This document shows, piece after piece, positions 1 to 7,452 of a stretch of 64,000 nucleotides of DNA. Made by a program: the position numbers and the translations under genes. The notes beneath the pieces were generated by a model, which was not told the DNA's origin, ran no database searches, and saw only the letters and a program-made list of their open reading frames with translations. This DNA comes from Methylovorus sp. MM2 (GTDB lineage Bacteria; Pseudomonadota; Gammaproteobacteria; Burkholderiales; Methylophilaceae). Location of the stretch: positions 1,161,726 through 1,225,725 of the forward strand of contig NZ_LXUF01000001.1 in assembly GCF_001648895.1 (NCBI RefSeq), written 5' to 3'. Numbering within the stretch: position 1 is the first letter of the stretch; each line of letters begins with the position of its first letter.

Positions 1-356
1 AACGTGGCTGGCAGCACCGTGCGATCGTCTGGCTGCCGAGTGAAATGGTGCTGGCTGACGAGACTATCCCTACTAATTGGCAGGTCACATCAGATAGCTT
101 GGCTGCTTGGCTGGCAAGTAAGCTGAATGCTGAACATCTCATATTAGTGAAATCCGAACGCTTGGACCTTGACCAGATATCACTAGAGCGCCTGACAAAA
201 GAAGGTTTCGTCGATGAGCATTTTGGTGACTATATCGTCGGCAAGACATTCAACACTTGGGTATTAGGTAAGCAGGATCACAATATTTTTCATGACAAAT
301 TATCAGAAGAGATTTTGACTGAAACTGGTTTGCCCGTCATGTGTTCCTGGAACTAA
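1..356 (+). CDS. Amino acid kinase family protein, C-terminal fragment
   Basis: The reading frame is open from the left edge (first full codon at base 3) to the TAA at 354-356, so only the C-terminal part of the gene is present. The visible part has the alternating strand/helix character of the end of an amino-acid-kinase (aspartokinase/uridylate-kinase fold) domain, including a segment reading LILVKSERLDLD and a GLPVMCSWN tail. Kinase-like proteins of this kind sit in tetrahydromethanopterin cofactor clusters of methylotrophs, and the pterin dehydratase gene starting 12 bases downstream fits that. Family assignment is tentative because the nucleotide-binding N-terminus lies outside the window. 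Confidence 0.5.
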   Translation, partial: RGWQHRAIVWLPSEMVLADETIPTNWQVTSDSLAAWLASKLNAEHLILVKSERLDLDQISLERLTKEGFVDEHFGDYIVGKTFNTWVLGKQDHNIFHDKLSEEILTETGLPVMCSWN

Positions 357-367
357 AGGAGAGCGAT

Positions 368-760
368 ATGAACGATGTGACTGATAAACCAAGTGATGAA
401 CATGTGTATAGCCTTGATGAAATCAATGTTAAATTGGCGGCTGAACTTCCTCATTGGTATTTTGAAGATGGCTGGATTCGCCGTAAGTACAAGACCAGTG
501 GCTGGAAGGGTACGTTAATGGTGGTGAATACGGTCGGGCATTTGGCTGAAGCTGCATGGCATCATCCAGATCTGACAGTTTCTTATGCGTTTGTCATCGT
601 TAAGCTATGCACACATAGCGCCAAAGGCATTACAGATAAAGACTGGACGCTAGCCAAGAAGATAGAGGACGTCATCCAATGGCAACCGGGCAAAGAAGCT
701 GGGGCGCTTGAAGGCACACCCAACGACGATGCTCGTTTCAAATATATCAAATACGATTAA
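368..760 (+). CDS. Pterin-4a-carbinolamine dehydratase
   Basis: The product (130 aa) has the signature of the PCD/DCoH family: HLAEAAWHHPDL followed by a beta segment and THSAKGITDKDWTLAKKIE. The family dehydrates 4a-hydroxytetrahydrobiopterin in phenylalanine hydroxylase systems. In methylotrophs a homologue (often called pcd) lies in the tetrahydromethanopterin cluster. An AAAGGAG at 356-362 sets the start at 368, although the frame stays open nine codons further upstream. It follows the kinase gene by 11 bases and is probably co-transcribed. Its stop overlaps the stop of the convergent RND pump gene by four bases, so no separate terminator is seen between them. Confidence 0.8.
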   Translation: MNDVTDKPSDEHVYSLDEINVKLAAELPHWYFEDGWIRRKYKTSGWKGTLMVVNTVGHLAEAAWHHPDLTVSYAFVIVKLCTHSAKGITDKDWTLAKKIEDVIQWQPGKEAGALEGTPNDDARFKYIKYD

Positions 761-3700
761 ATCGCTTCGCGTTTTTCAAAGCGTCCGAAGTGCAGCATGA
801 TGGTCGGCAGTATCAATAAGTTCAGGATGGTAGATGTAATGAGACCGCCTACAATGATCATGGCCATCGGCCCTTCGATTTCCTTGCCTGGCTGACCACT
901 TCCTGCTGCTAAGGGTAGTAAGCCTAATGCCGTCACCAATGCGGTCATCAATATAGATGGCAAGCGTTCAGATGCGCCTCTTATGGCAGTTTCCAATCCC
1001 CATGTCATGCCTTCAGCATCTATCAGGTGCTGGTAGTGTGAGACCAGCATGATTGAATTGCGTAATGTGATGCCGAAAAGTGTCACGAAACCGACCATGG
1101 TGCCGAGTGATACCCAACCGCCTGAGAGTATCGCTGCCAGCACACCACCAATGAGTGCAAAAGGCAGGTTTGCGAAGGTCAGCAACAGATTGCGTAGTTG
1201 ACCAAATGCGATATAAAGCATAATGAAAATGCCCGCAACCGCCAAAATCGAATGTACGATCAAGTCGCGTCGTGATTGTGCCTCTGCCTCTGCTGAGCCT
1301 GTGTAGGAGACGTAATTCCCCGGTGAGAGCTGCACTTCGGATTTGATACGCTTCTTTAATTCATCTGAGAAAGATTGGATATCGCGCCCCGTGACATTGG
1401 CTGTCACGCTTTGTATACGTTTCGCGCCTGAATGCAGAATCTTGGAGCGCCCGTTTTCCTGTGATATGTCTGCGATATCGCTCAGGCGAACCAAGCGGCC
1501 TTCATTATTGATCAAAGGTAATTTTGCTACCTGCTGTATGTTGTTGCGCGATTTTTCATCAAGTACGACACTCACGCCGATGACACGACTATTCTGGAAA
1601 ACTTGCGCAACCGGCACACTTTCATAAGCTGCACGAATGTTATCGAGTACATCGGTGACCTGGAAGCCGAGCTGCAAGAGTTTCTCTGGGCGTAACCGTA
1701 TAACGAGCTGTGGTGTGCCCGGTGGCGACTGAATCAGCACATCGTTAGCCCCTTGGATGCCGGAAATGACACCCGCGATCTTTTGTGCATCACGATCCAA
1801 TGCATCCAGATTGTTGCCATAGATATTGATCACTTGCGATGCTGCATAGCCGGAGATGGTTTCTTCAATGCGTTCGGTCAAAAATGTATTGATCGCAAAA
1901 TTGACACCAACAAACCCTGGTGGAGTAGGGCCGTCATCATCATAGCCTGAAAGCTTTTCTCGGATATCTTCGAGTATCCTGTTTTGCTCATCGCCGGATA
2001 ATGCGCCGATCTCGATCTCGAATTCGCTGTAATGCGTGCCAAAAGTATCTGCGGCATTAGGTGCCCGGCCGACCCACTGGGCGACTGAGCGTACGCCACG
2101 AATGCTGCTAACCACCTCAGCGACTTTTTTACCAATGCGCAAAGATTCTTTTTCTGATGTTCCCGGCACTGCCGTCATGTGCATGATGTAGTGGCCTTCA
2201 TACAAGTTGGGTATGAATTGGCTTTGGAACAAAGGCAGAATGCCTAAACCAATAGCGATGAACATGACGGTGACCGCAATAATCACCTTATATTGTTTTT
2301 CTATACGGTAAAGTAACTTCACATAGCCTTGTTTGATATAACGGATCATCGGTGAATCATCGCTTTCAAGCGCTGCTTTGCTGAGTAGCAGGTAACAAAG
2401 CGCCGGTGTTAAGGTTAAGGCAACGACCAATGAAGCGATAATCGCGGTGATGTATGAGATGCCTAGCGGTGCAAATAACTTACCTGCCACACCAGAGAGT
2501 GTAAGTAAGGGCATGAATACCAGTGCCACGATGATCGTAGCGTAGAACACAGAGCTGCGAACCTCGATTGACGCATCGAATACGACCTTGTATGCGGGCA
2601 AGGGCTGACTTAGCAACCGATTTTCCCGCAGTCGGCGAAAGATGTTCTCTGTATCGATGATCGCATCATCGACGACCTCGCCCAATGCAATGGCAAGACC
2701 ACCAAGCACCATGATGTTCAAGCCGATATTAAAGTGATTTAGCACGACGATCGCGGTTAATAGCGAAAGAGGGATTGCCGTTGCGGAGATAAGCGCAGTA
2801 CGTACATTGAACAAAAACATGAACAGCACGCTGATCACCAAGACCGAGCCAATCAATATATCGGTCTGTACGCCATCTATGGCTGTCTCAATAAAGTTAG
2901 CAGGGCGGAATAGCTTGCTGTGTAAGGTGACTTGTTCATCCTTGAGACTAGGTTCAAGCTCATGCAACGCTTTTTCGATCGCACGGGTGACGCCATGGGT
3001 ATTCGCCCCTAGTTGGCCTTGTATGGAAAGGTAGATGCCATCATGCCCATCAATGGCCGCGGCGCTGATAGAGGGTGCAGCACCCTCTACTACGCGCCCT
3101 ATATCGGTCAGGCGTATGGTTTGCCCATTACGATGTAATAAAGTCGTTTGCGCAAGTTGTTGAGGGGAGAGTGCTTGCCCTTCACTGTTGATGACGATGC
3201 GTTGATTACTGTTTTCTATAAAGCCGCCACCGCGTACACCGGTCGCTTTTTTTGCGGCCTCCATGACTTCTTGCAGTGAGATGTTGTAGCGCACCAGTTT
3301 CTCAGGGTCTACCTGAATCTGGAACTGCCTCACTTCTCCGCCGAATACGTTGACATCAGCTACGCCGGGTACTGCAAGCAGATGCGGCCTGATGGTCCAA
3401 TCGACCAATGTGCGTAACTCCATCATTGTGCGCGATTGCGACGTGATGCCAATACCTAAGACTGTGCTCGCAGAAGAGGTAAGTGGGGTGATGTTTGGTG
3501 TGATGCCTTGCGGCAATCGGTTCGATAATGTTGCAAGGCTCTCTGCAATCACTTGCCGATTGCGATATACATCAGAGCCTTCTTTGAATATCACGGTGAC
3601 AACAGACAATCCCGGTATCGATTGCGAACGCGTCATTTCGATACCCACCGTACCTGCAATGCTATTCTCTATCGGTTGAGTAACAAGTGACTCCACCAAT

Positions 3701-3876
3701 TCAGCCGATAATCCCGGAGATTCCGTCTGAATAACGATCAGCGTGGGAGAGAATTCCGGGAACACATCCAGATTACTCTGTGAAAGAGTATAGATGCCAT
3801 ATAAGACAATCAGGCTCGCAAGGCCTATCACCACGCCGCTAAAGCGGATGGAGAACCTGATGATAGAGGCCATCAT
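757..3876 (-). CDS. RND efflux pump, CusA/CzcA-like inner-membrane transporter
   Basis: At 1039 aa this is a full-length RND pump: an N-terminal membrane helix followed by DVFPEFSPTLIVIQTE, two large periplasmic loops and twelve predicted membrane segments in two repeats. RND pumps drive proton-coupled export across the envelope as trimers with an adaptor and an outer-membrane channel. The closest flavour is the heavy-metal (HME) branch. The fourth helix, however, carries ALGEVVDDAIIDTEN rather than the classical DFG-DGA-VEN pattern of CzcA/CusA, so the substrate is open. It is the last gene of a three-gene leftward operon, 6 bases after the adaptor. Confidence 0.85.
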   Translation of the reverse strand: MMASIIRFSIRFSGVVIGLASLIVLYGIYTLSQSNLDVFPEFSPTLIVIQTESPGLSAELVESLVTQPIENSIAGTVGIEMTRSQSIPGLSVVTVIFKEGSDVYRNRQVIAESLATLSNRLPQGITPNITPLTSSASTVLGIGITSQSRTMMELRTLVDWTIRPHLLAVPGVADVNVFGGEVRQFQIQVDPEKLVRYNISLQEVMEAAKKATGVRGGGFIENSNQRIVINSEGQALSPQQLAQTTLLHRNGQTIRLTDIGRVVEGAAPSISAAAIDGHDGIYLSIQGQLGANTHGVTRAIEKALHELEPSLKDEQVTLHSKLFRPANFIETAIDGVQTDILIGSVLVISVLFMFLFNVRTALISATAIPLSLLTAIVVLNHFNIGLNIMVLGGLAIALGEVVDDAIIDTENIFRRLRENRLLSQPLPAYKVVFDASIEVRSSVFYATIIVALVFMPLLTLSGVAGKLFAPLGISYITAIIASLVVALTLTPALCYLLLSKAALESDDSPMIRYIKQGYVKLLYRIEKQYKVIIAVTVMFIAIGLGILPLFQSQFIPNLYEGHYIMHMTAVPGTSEKESLRIGKKVAEVVSSIRGVRSVAQWVGRAPNAADTFGTHYSEFEIEIGALSGDEQNRILEDIREKLSGYDDDGPTPPGFVGVNFAINTFLTERIEETISGYAASQVINIYGNNLDALDRDAQKIAGVISGIQGANDVLIQSPPGTPQLVIRLRPEKLLQLGFQVTDVLDNIRAAYESVPVAQVFQNSRVIGVSVVLDEKSRNNIQQVAKLPLINNEGRLVRLSDIADISQENGRSKILHSGAKRIQSVTANVTGRDIQSFSDELKKRIKSEVQLSPGNYVSYTGSAEAEAQSRRDLIVHSILAVAGIFIMLYIAFGQLRNLLLTFANLPFALIGGVLAAILSGGWVSLGTMVGFVTLFGITLRNSIMLVSHYQHLIDAEGMTWGLETAIRGASERLPSILMTALVTALGLLPLAAGSGQPGKEIEGPMAMIIVGGLITSTILNLLILPTIMLHFGRFEKREAI

Positions 3877-3882
3877 GCCGGT

Positions 3883-4953
3883 CTAGTCCTCATTCTCGTT
3901 CTTGATCTGGTATTTAAACTCTTCTGATAGCAATAACTGGGCGCCATTAATCACGATTTCATCAGATGTTTTAATGGTGCCACTATTAAACCAGCCACCA
4001 TCTGTTTCATTCTCAGTACTGATCGGAAAGCGCATGAATTTATCATCCCCCAGCCTTTTATAAATCCAAGCTTTACCGCTATACCAGACCACAGCACTTG
4101 TTGGCACCATTACTCCATCAGCAGATTTCCCCGTCGATTGCATGCCAACACTCACACGCATGCCCGCGCGCAAGTCATCCGCTACTGCGCGATAGTAAAA
4201 GGTACGACCCTGAACTGTGTTATCTGTCTGTGCCGAGGTCGATACGAACTTTGCCTGCACCGCTTTGCCTTGAGTGCCTGTTGGCGTGACATTCAATGTG
4301 TCTCCCGCTTTTGGGTTTGCGCTCTCAAAGGGAAGGGTGATCTGTAATAAAACTTCTTTGTGCAGGAGCAAGTCTTGCATCATCGCTCCTGCATCCTGCC
4401 TAGTGATATCTGCTGCCAGTGCCTCACCCCATAATTGGCGTATGTTGTCGCGTATATTGTTCGCTAGGGTCTCTGCTGCAGCAACTTTTGCCTGGTCTGT
4501 CTTCCATGCTGATTCTGCTGCAATCACGGCACGATCCGAGATATTGCGATTATCCTGATTGAGTTGCGATAAACGCTGGTATTCCTGTTGACTATTTGAA
4601 AGGGATGCGCGCGCGATCTCAGCCTCTGCTTTTGCAGTCAGGTAACGTGTTCGTAACTCGATTAAGGGGTCGATGCTGACTACATATCCTAATGACGACA
4701 ACACATTCTGGTAATGCGCAGGTTTTAACTGCGTGGTTTCAATGCCGCTTTGCACTTGAGATGCTGGAGTGACAGTGATTGTTGTAATGCCTGATTCAAT
4801 ATTGACGCGATTAGGCGACTCAATTTCCTCTTCTTGCCCATGTTTGTAGGCTTCGTATTCATCTTTGCCATAAAATACAATCACCCAGAACATCAGGATG
4901 ATGATCAAAGCCTGCAAGCCGATGATGAGGGCCAATTTCCTATTCATATGCAT
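3883..4953 (-). CDS. RND efflux periplasmic adaptor (membrane fusion protein)
   Basis: The protein (356 aa) has one N-terminal membrane anchor (residues about 6-28). A short barrel-sandwich segment, a coiled-coil hairpin (residues about 105-170, ARASLSNSQQEYQRLSQLNQ) and beta-rich distal domains ending near VMVPTSAVVWYSGKAWIYK follow. This is the HlyD/CusB-type adaptor layout; it links pump and outer-membrane channel. It lies three bases downstream of the channel gene and six upstream of the pump gene, so the three form one operon read leftward. No metal-binding Met or His cluster stands out, so the exported substrate cannot be read from this protein. Confidence 0.85.
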   Translation of the reverse strand: MHMNRKLALIIGLQALIIILMFWVIVFYGKDEYEAYKHGQEEEIESPNRVNIESGITTITVTPASQVQSGIETTQLKPAHYQNVLSSLGYVVSIDPLIELRTRYLTAKAEAEIARASLSNSQQEYQRLSQLNQDNRNISDRAVIAAESAWKTDQAKVAAAETLANNIRDNIRQLWGEALAADITRQDAGAMMQDLLLHKEVLLQITLPFESANPKAGDTLNVTPTGTQGKAVQAKFVSTSAQTDNTVQGRTFYYRAVADDLRAGMRVSVGMQSTGKSADGVMVPTSAVVWYSGKAWIYKRLGDDKFMRFPISTENETDGGWFNSGTIKTSDEIVINGAQLLLSEEFKYQIKNENED

Positions 4954-4956
4954 TCC

Positions 4957-6429
4957 TTAGCGCTTCTCTATATTTAAACTTGCGCGATTGACGGTGTCTT
5001 CAATATTGATTGGTGAACTCACTTGGCTATTTAACGGGCGCTGTATGACGTCTTCAAGTCTGGCAAGCGCTCGTTGAGCCTTATAGCTTGTATTGATCAG
5101 GTTTTGCAGGGCCAAGATGTTTTCCAGTTTGGTTGTCGTTAGCTCAAGGCGATCAGCATAGCCCGCATCGAATTGATTTTGTATTTGGCGACTGCGTGCT
5201 TCAGTATCATCTAAAAATTGTTGTGCCTTAACTAACTCTTCCTGCGCTGATTGGTAATTTGCTTTGGCTTTTTCCAACTCGCTAATGATGTTGGCCTGCA
5301 ATGCTTCAAATTGGGCCGCTTCAACTTCCCGTAGTGATTGAGCTTCTGCGATCAGTGCACGATTCTTGTTGATCAAGGTCAATAATCCACTTAATCCTAA
5401 AGACCATATCCTGTCGCCCTGATCATAGCTATAACCTGGGGAGGCGATAATGTCAGGATACTGTTTCGCAATCTCCAGCCGCAGTTTGGCTTCGGCTGCC
5501 GCATATCGTGCCAATGCCGCCCTAATATCGAGACGGTTTAGCAAGGCGGCTTCCTGAAATTCAGCATTCACCGCATCATCAAATACGATGGTTTGTTTTT
5601 TACTATTAAGTGCAGAGATCGGTACAGATTCAATATTCAATTGCTTGAATATTGCAAGTGGGAGTCCTGCATTGCCTGCAAGGGATGCTCGCAGTGCGGG
5701 GATTTGCCCTTGCACTGCTGCAAGCCCTTGCTGGGCTTTCTGCAACTGCAAACGTGCATTGCTGGATTCAACAGTAGATACCATGCCAGCTTTCAAGCGC
5801 GCATCCAGCATCGAGACGATATCCTGCCGCAAGCTTACTTCACTTTGCATTGCCTGAACCTGATAATCCGCATTGAGATAATCGATCAATGCGTTGATGG
5901 CAAGGCTGCGTACCTGCCACGCAGTTTGTGCGATTTCTATTCTTGCCGCTTCCGAAAGGTTGTTGGCACGATCGATTCTTGCCTCGCGTTTTCCGGCGGT
6001 CTCGATCGGTATGTCTATACCCAAACCGTATGTCCAAGGTGATACACCGCCATCACGCTGGCTATGGTTTTCCACATTGCTTGATATTGCCGGTATCGGG
6101 CGTTGGCGCGCAGTATTGCCGCTAGCCATCGCGGCGCGCCACTGGGCGCGGGCAACATCCAGTTGCGGATTAAAGAATAGGGCGACATAGGTTAATTCAG
6201 ATTCACCCCATTGCGTGATCGGCAGACGATTCTCAGGGTAACCAGAAGCAATCAGGAATTCCCGAAACTCAACGCTGTCAGGGTCATGCTTTAAGTAGCG
6301 GGTTGCTATTTTTGAGGGGTCTATAGGTTTTGCCGTATAGGATTGAAAGCCGCAACTCACCAGCAATAGGCAAACAAAAGCAATGCCTGCACCATAAACC
6401 GCAGATGTTGCTTTCATGCCTTTCTCCAT
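4957..6429 (-). CDS. TolC-family outer-membrane efflux lipoprotein
   Basis: The 490-aa product begins with a lipoprotein signal peptide ending in the lipobox LLVSC (Cys at about residue 26). Long alternating coiled-coil helices typical of the outer membrane efflux protein (OEP) fold follow, with internal duplication. It would form the trimeric outer-membrane duct for the pump encoded downstream. Two ATG codons four residues apart (6429 and 6417) could serve as start, and both leave the signal peptide intact. It is the first gene of the operon. The 199-base gap upstream must hold the promoter, but I could not pick a convincing one. Confidence 0.85.
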   Translation of the reverse strand: MEKGMKATSAVYGAGIAFVCLLLVSCGFQSYTAKPIDPSKIATRYLKHDPDSVEFREFLIASGYPENRLPITQWGESELTYVALFFNPQLDVARAQWRAAMASGNTARQRPIPAISSNVENHSQRDGGVSPWTYGLGIDIPIETAGKREARIDRANNLSEAARIEIAQTAWQVRSLAINALIDYLNADYQVQAMQSEVSLRQDIVSMLDARLKAGMVSTVESSNARLQLQKAQQGLAAVQGQIPALRASLAGNAGLPLAIFKQLNIESVPISALNSKKQTIVFDDAVNAEFQEAALLNRLDIRAALARYAAAEAKLRLEIAKQYPDIIASPGYSYDQGDRIWSLGLSGLLTLINKNRALIAEAQSLREVEAAQFEALQANIISELEKAKANYQSAQEELVKAQQFLDDTEARSRQIQNQFDAGYADRLELTTTKLENILALQNLINTSYKAQRALARLEDVIQRPLNSQVSSPINIEDTVNRASLNIEKR

Positions 6430-6628
6430 CGCCTGACCAAATCCGATAAGTAATGCGCTATCGGTTTGGTTGTAGATATTATTATCGTTTTCAATTTGCC
6501 TAGCCTAATCTACTTCCATGCGATATTACATGCAGAGTAAACAAGCGGCAATTTACAATTGATTTACATTGTGACAATCACGATAACGGCGATGGATTTT
6601 ATACGGTCAAAATACTTTGGATGGGAGG

Positions 6629-6877
6629 TTAGAGCGCAATAGCCGCTTGAACTGAAGTCAGGGCATCCTGCAAAGATTCTTCTGTCAGGTTGTTGATACT
6701 TGCTGAAAGTAATTCAGCAGCCTCAATAGCGCCTTTAGGTAAATCGTGGCTATCAATCTCTGCAATCAGGCCAGCAGCAGCGCCAGTCACTTTAAGTAAA
6801 GCGTGGCGTTCTTTCATTAAAAGCTCTATTTCAGAACGTAACATGTTGATTTCCTGCTGATTGATCGTGCTATGCAT
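6629..6877 (-). CDS. Small hypothetical helical protein
   Basis: An 82-aa reading frame with no family I recognise. The N-terminal third is strongly helical and charged (EIELLMKERHALL). The middle contains an Ala/Gly-rich stretch, and the C-terminus (ESLQDALTSVQAAIAL) is again helical. A second ATG at residue 12 is a possible start. It reads away from the tRNA-Leu gene and is separated from the efflux operon by about 200 bases without other genes. Coding bias looks host-like. It may be a small regulator or structural peptide, but nothing in the sequence says which. Confidence 0.55.
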   Translation of the reverse strand: MHSTINQQEINMLRSEIELLMKERHALLKVTGAAAGLIAEIDSHDLPKGAIEAAELLSASINNLTEESLQDALTSVQAAIAL

Positions 6878-6980
6878 AATTCGGTTTCCGTAACGCTTTA
6901 TTGATAATGAATGGAGTACATCATGCTATCTGAAAAGGGGGTGTGTCAATCCGTTAATGATATTTGTCTTAAACAAGTAG

Positions 6981-7009
6981 TTTTCTCTAATCATAGAGTG
7001 CGCTACAAT
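6981..7009 (+). promoter_or_regulatory. Candidate sigma-70 promoter of tRNA-Leu
   Basis: A TACAAT -10 box (7004-7009) lies 17 bases after a weak TTTTCT (6981-6986). The transcript would run about 140 nt before the mature tRNA-Leu 5' end and includes a perfect 7-bp GAAA-tetraloop hairpin at 7073-7090. Before prophage insertion this promoter probably also fed tig. Confidence 0.4.
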
Positions 7010-7158
7010 AGCGTTCTTGTCTAAACAAGCAAGGTCATTAACTTAGAAATTAAGTTTGCTTTGTGTATAAGCGCATGATGAAAATCATGCAGCAGATACC
7101 GAAAGTTAAATGTAAAATAAACCAGAATAATTCGTTAAGTCTGGCAAGTTTCTAAAGT

Positions 7159-7243
7159 GGGGATGTGGCGGAATTGGTAGACGCACTGGATTTAGGTTCC
7201 AGCGCCGCAAGGTGTGAGAGTTCGAGTCTCTCCGTCCCCACCA
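7159..7243 (+). tRNA. tRNA-Leu (anticodon UAG)
   Basis: The 85-nt gene folds into a class II tRNA. The acceptor GGGGATG pairs with CGTCCCC (one U-G pair), the anticodon stem CTGGA/TCCAG carries loop TTTAGGT with anticodon TAG, and there is a long variable arm, a GTTCGAGTC T-loop and encoded CCA. It decodes CUN leucine codons. The 3' 60 bases are duplicated at 47518-47577, showing that it is the prophage attachment site. Integration regenerated the complete gene here, so the host keeps a functional tRNA. Confidence 0.97.
7184..7243 (+). repeat. attL (60-bp tRNA-Leu 3' repeat)
   Basis: Bases 7184-7243 are identical to 47518-47577 and run from within the anticodon stem to the CCA end of tRNA-Leu. 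The flanking bases differ on both sides (G against C before; A against T after). Strand exchange happened inside this block, probably in the anticodon or T-arm region as for other tRNA-targeting tyrosine recombinases. Confidence 0.95.
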
Positions 7244-7285
7244 ACCTTTGTAGTTAGCTCTGTGTCGTATTTGAGACAAAAGATA

Positions 7286-7310
7286 GGGATAAACACCCAC
7301 TACAGGAGAG
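7286..7310 (+). promoter_or_regulatory. Candidate phage RNA polymerase promoter P1
   Basis: GGGATAAACACCCACTACAG followed by GAGAG belongs to a family of five similar sites in the prophage. The core CCACTRYAGGA resembles the CACTATAGGGAGA core of T7 promoters. The site stands only 42 bases past attL and upstream of the RNA polymerase gene, which would make the polymerase gene self-activating once some polymerase exists. Confidence 0.7.
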
Positions 7311-7316
7311 AATCAT

Positions 7317-7365
7317 AGTGTTAATACTTTAAGTGTTACTTAAGGTGTTACCTAAGGTTTAACCC
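7317..7365 (+). repeat. Tandem dyad repeats (TAAGTGTTACTTA type)
   Basis: Three to four near-tandem units lie directly after P1. They are AGTGTTAATACTT, TAAGTGTTACTTA (7330-7342, a perfect 5-3-5 dyad), AGGTGTTACCT and AGGTTTAACC. Similar units recur near 22590-22660, 42005-42060, 42250-42300 and 42795-42845. Their symmetry and their place between promoter and polymerase gene suggest operators. Confidence 0.6.
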
Positions 7366-7384
7366 AAAGTAGTAAGTTTATTTT

Positions 7385-7421
7385 AGCCTCTTCAGGTTCA
7401 ACCCTGTAGGGGCTTTCTTTT
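7385..7421 (+). terminator. Rho-independent terminator before the RNA polymerase gene
   Basis: AGCCTCTTCAGG (7385-7396) pairs with CCTGTAGGGGCT (7403-7414) with one mismatch, one G-U pair and a 6-base loop, followed by a T-rich run to 7421. It would stop transcripts entering from tRNA-Leu, or act as an attenuator, 32 bases before the polymerase start codon. Confidence 0.65.
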
Positions 7422-7452
7422 GTCTGTATCTATAACATAGGGAATAGTTGTA

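Noticed and set aside
1343-6190. Several rightward frames inside the efflux operon
   Set aside because: Antisense shadows of long leftward genes with strong homology; no ribosome sites or domains.
7106-7300. Leftward frame across tRNA-Leu (WWGRRDSNSHT...)
   Set aside because: Antisense of the tRNA; same artefact as above.
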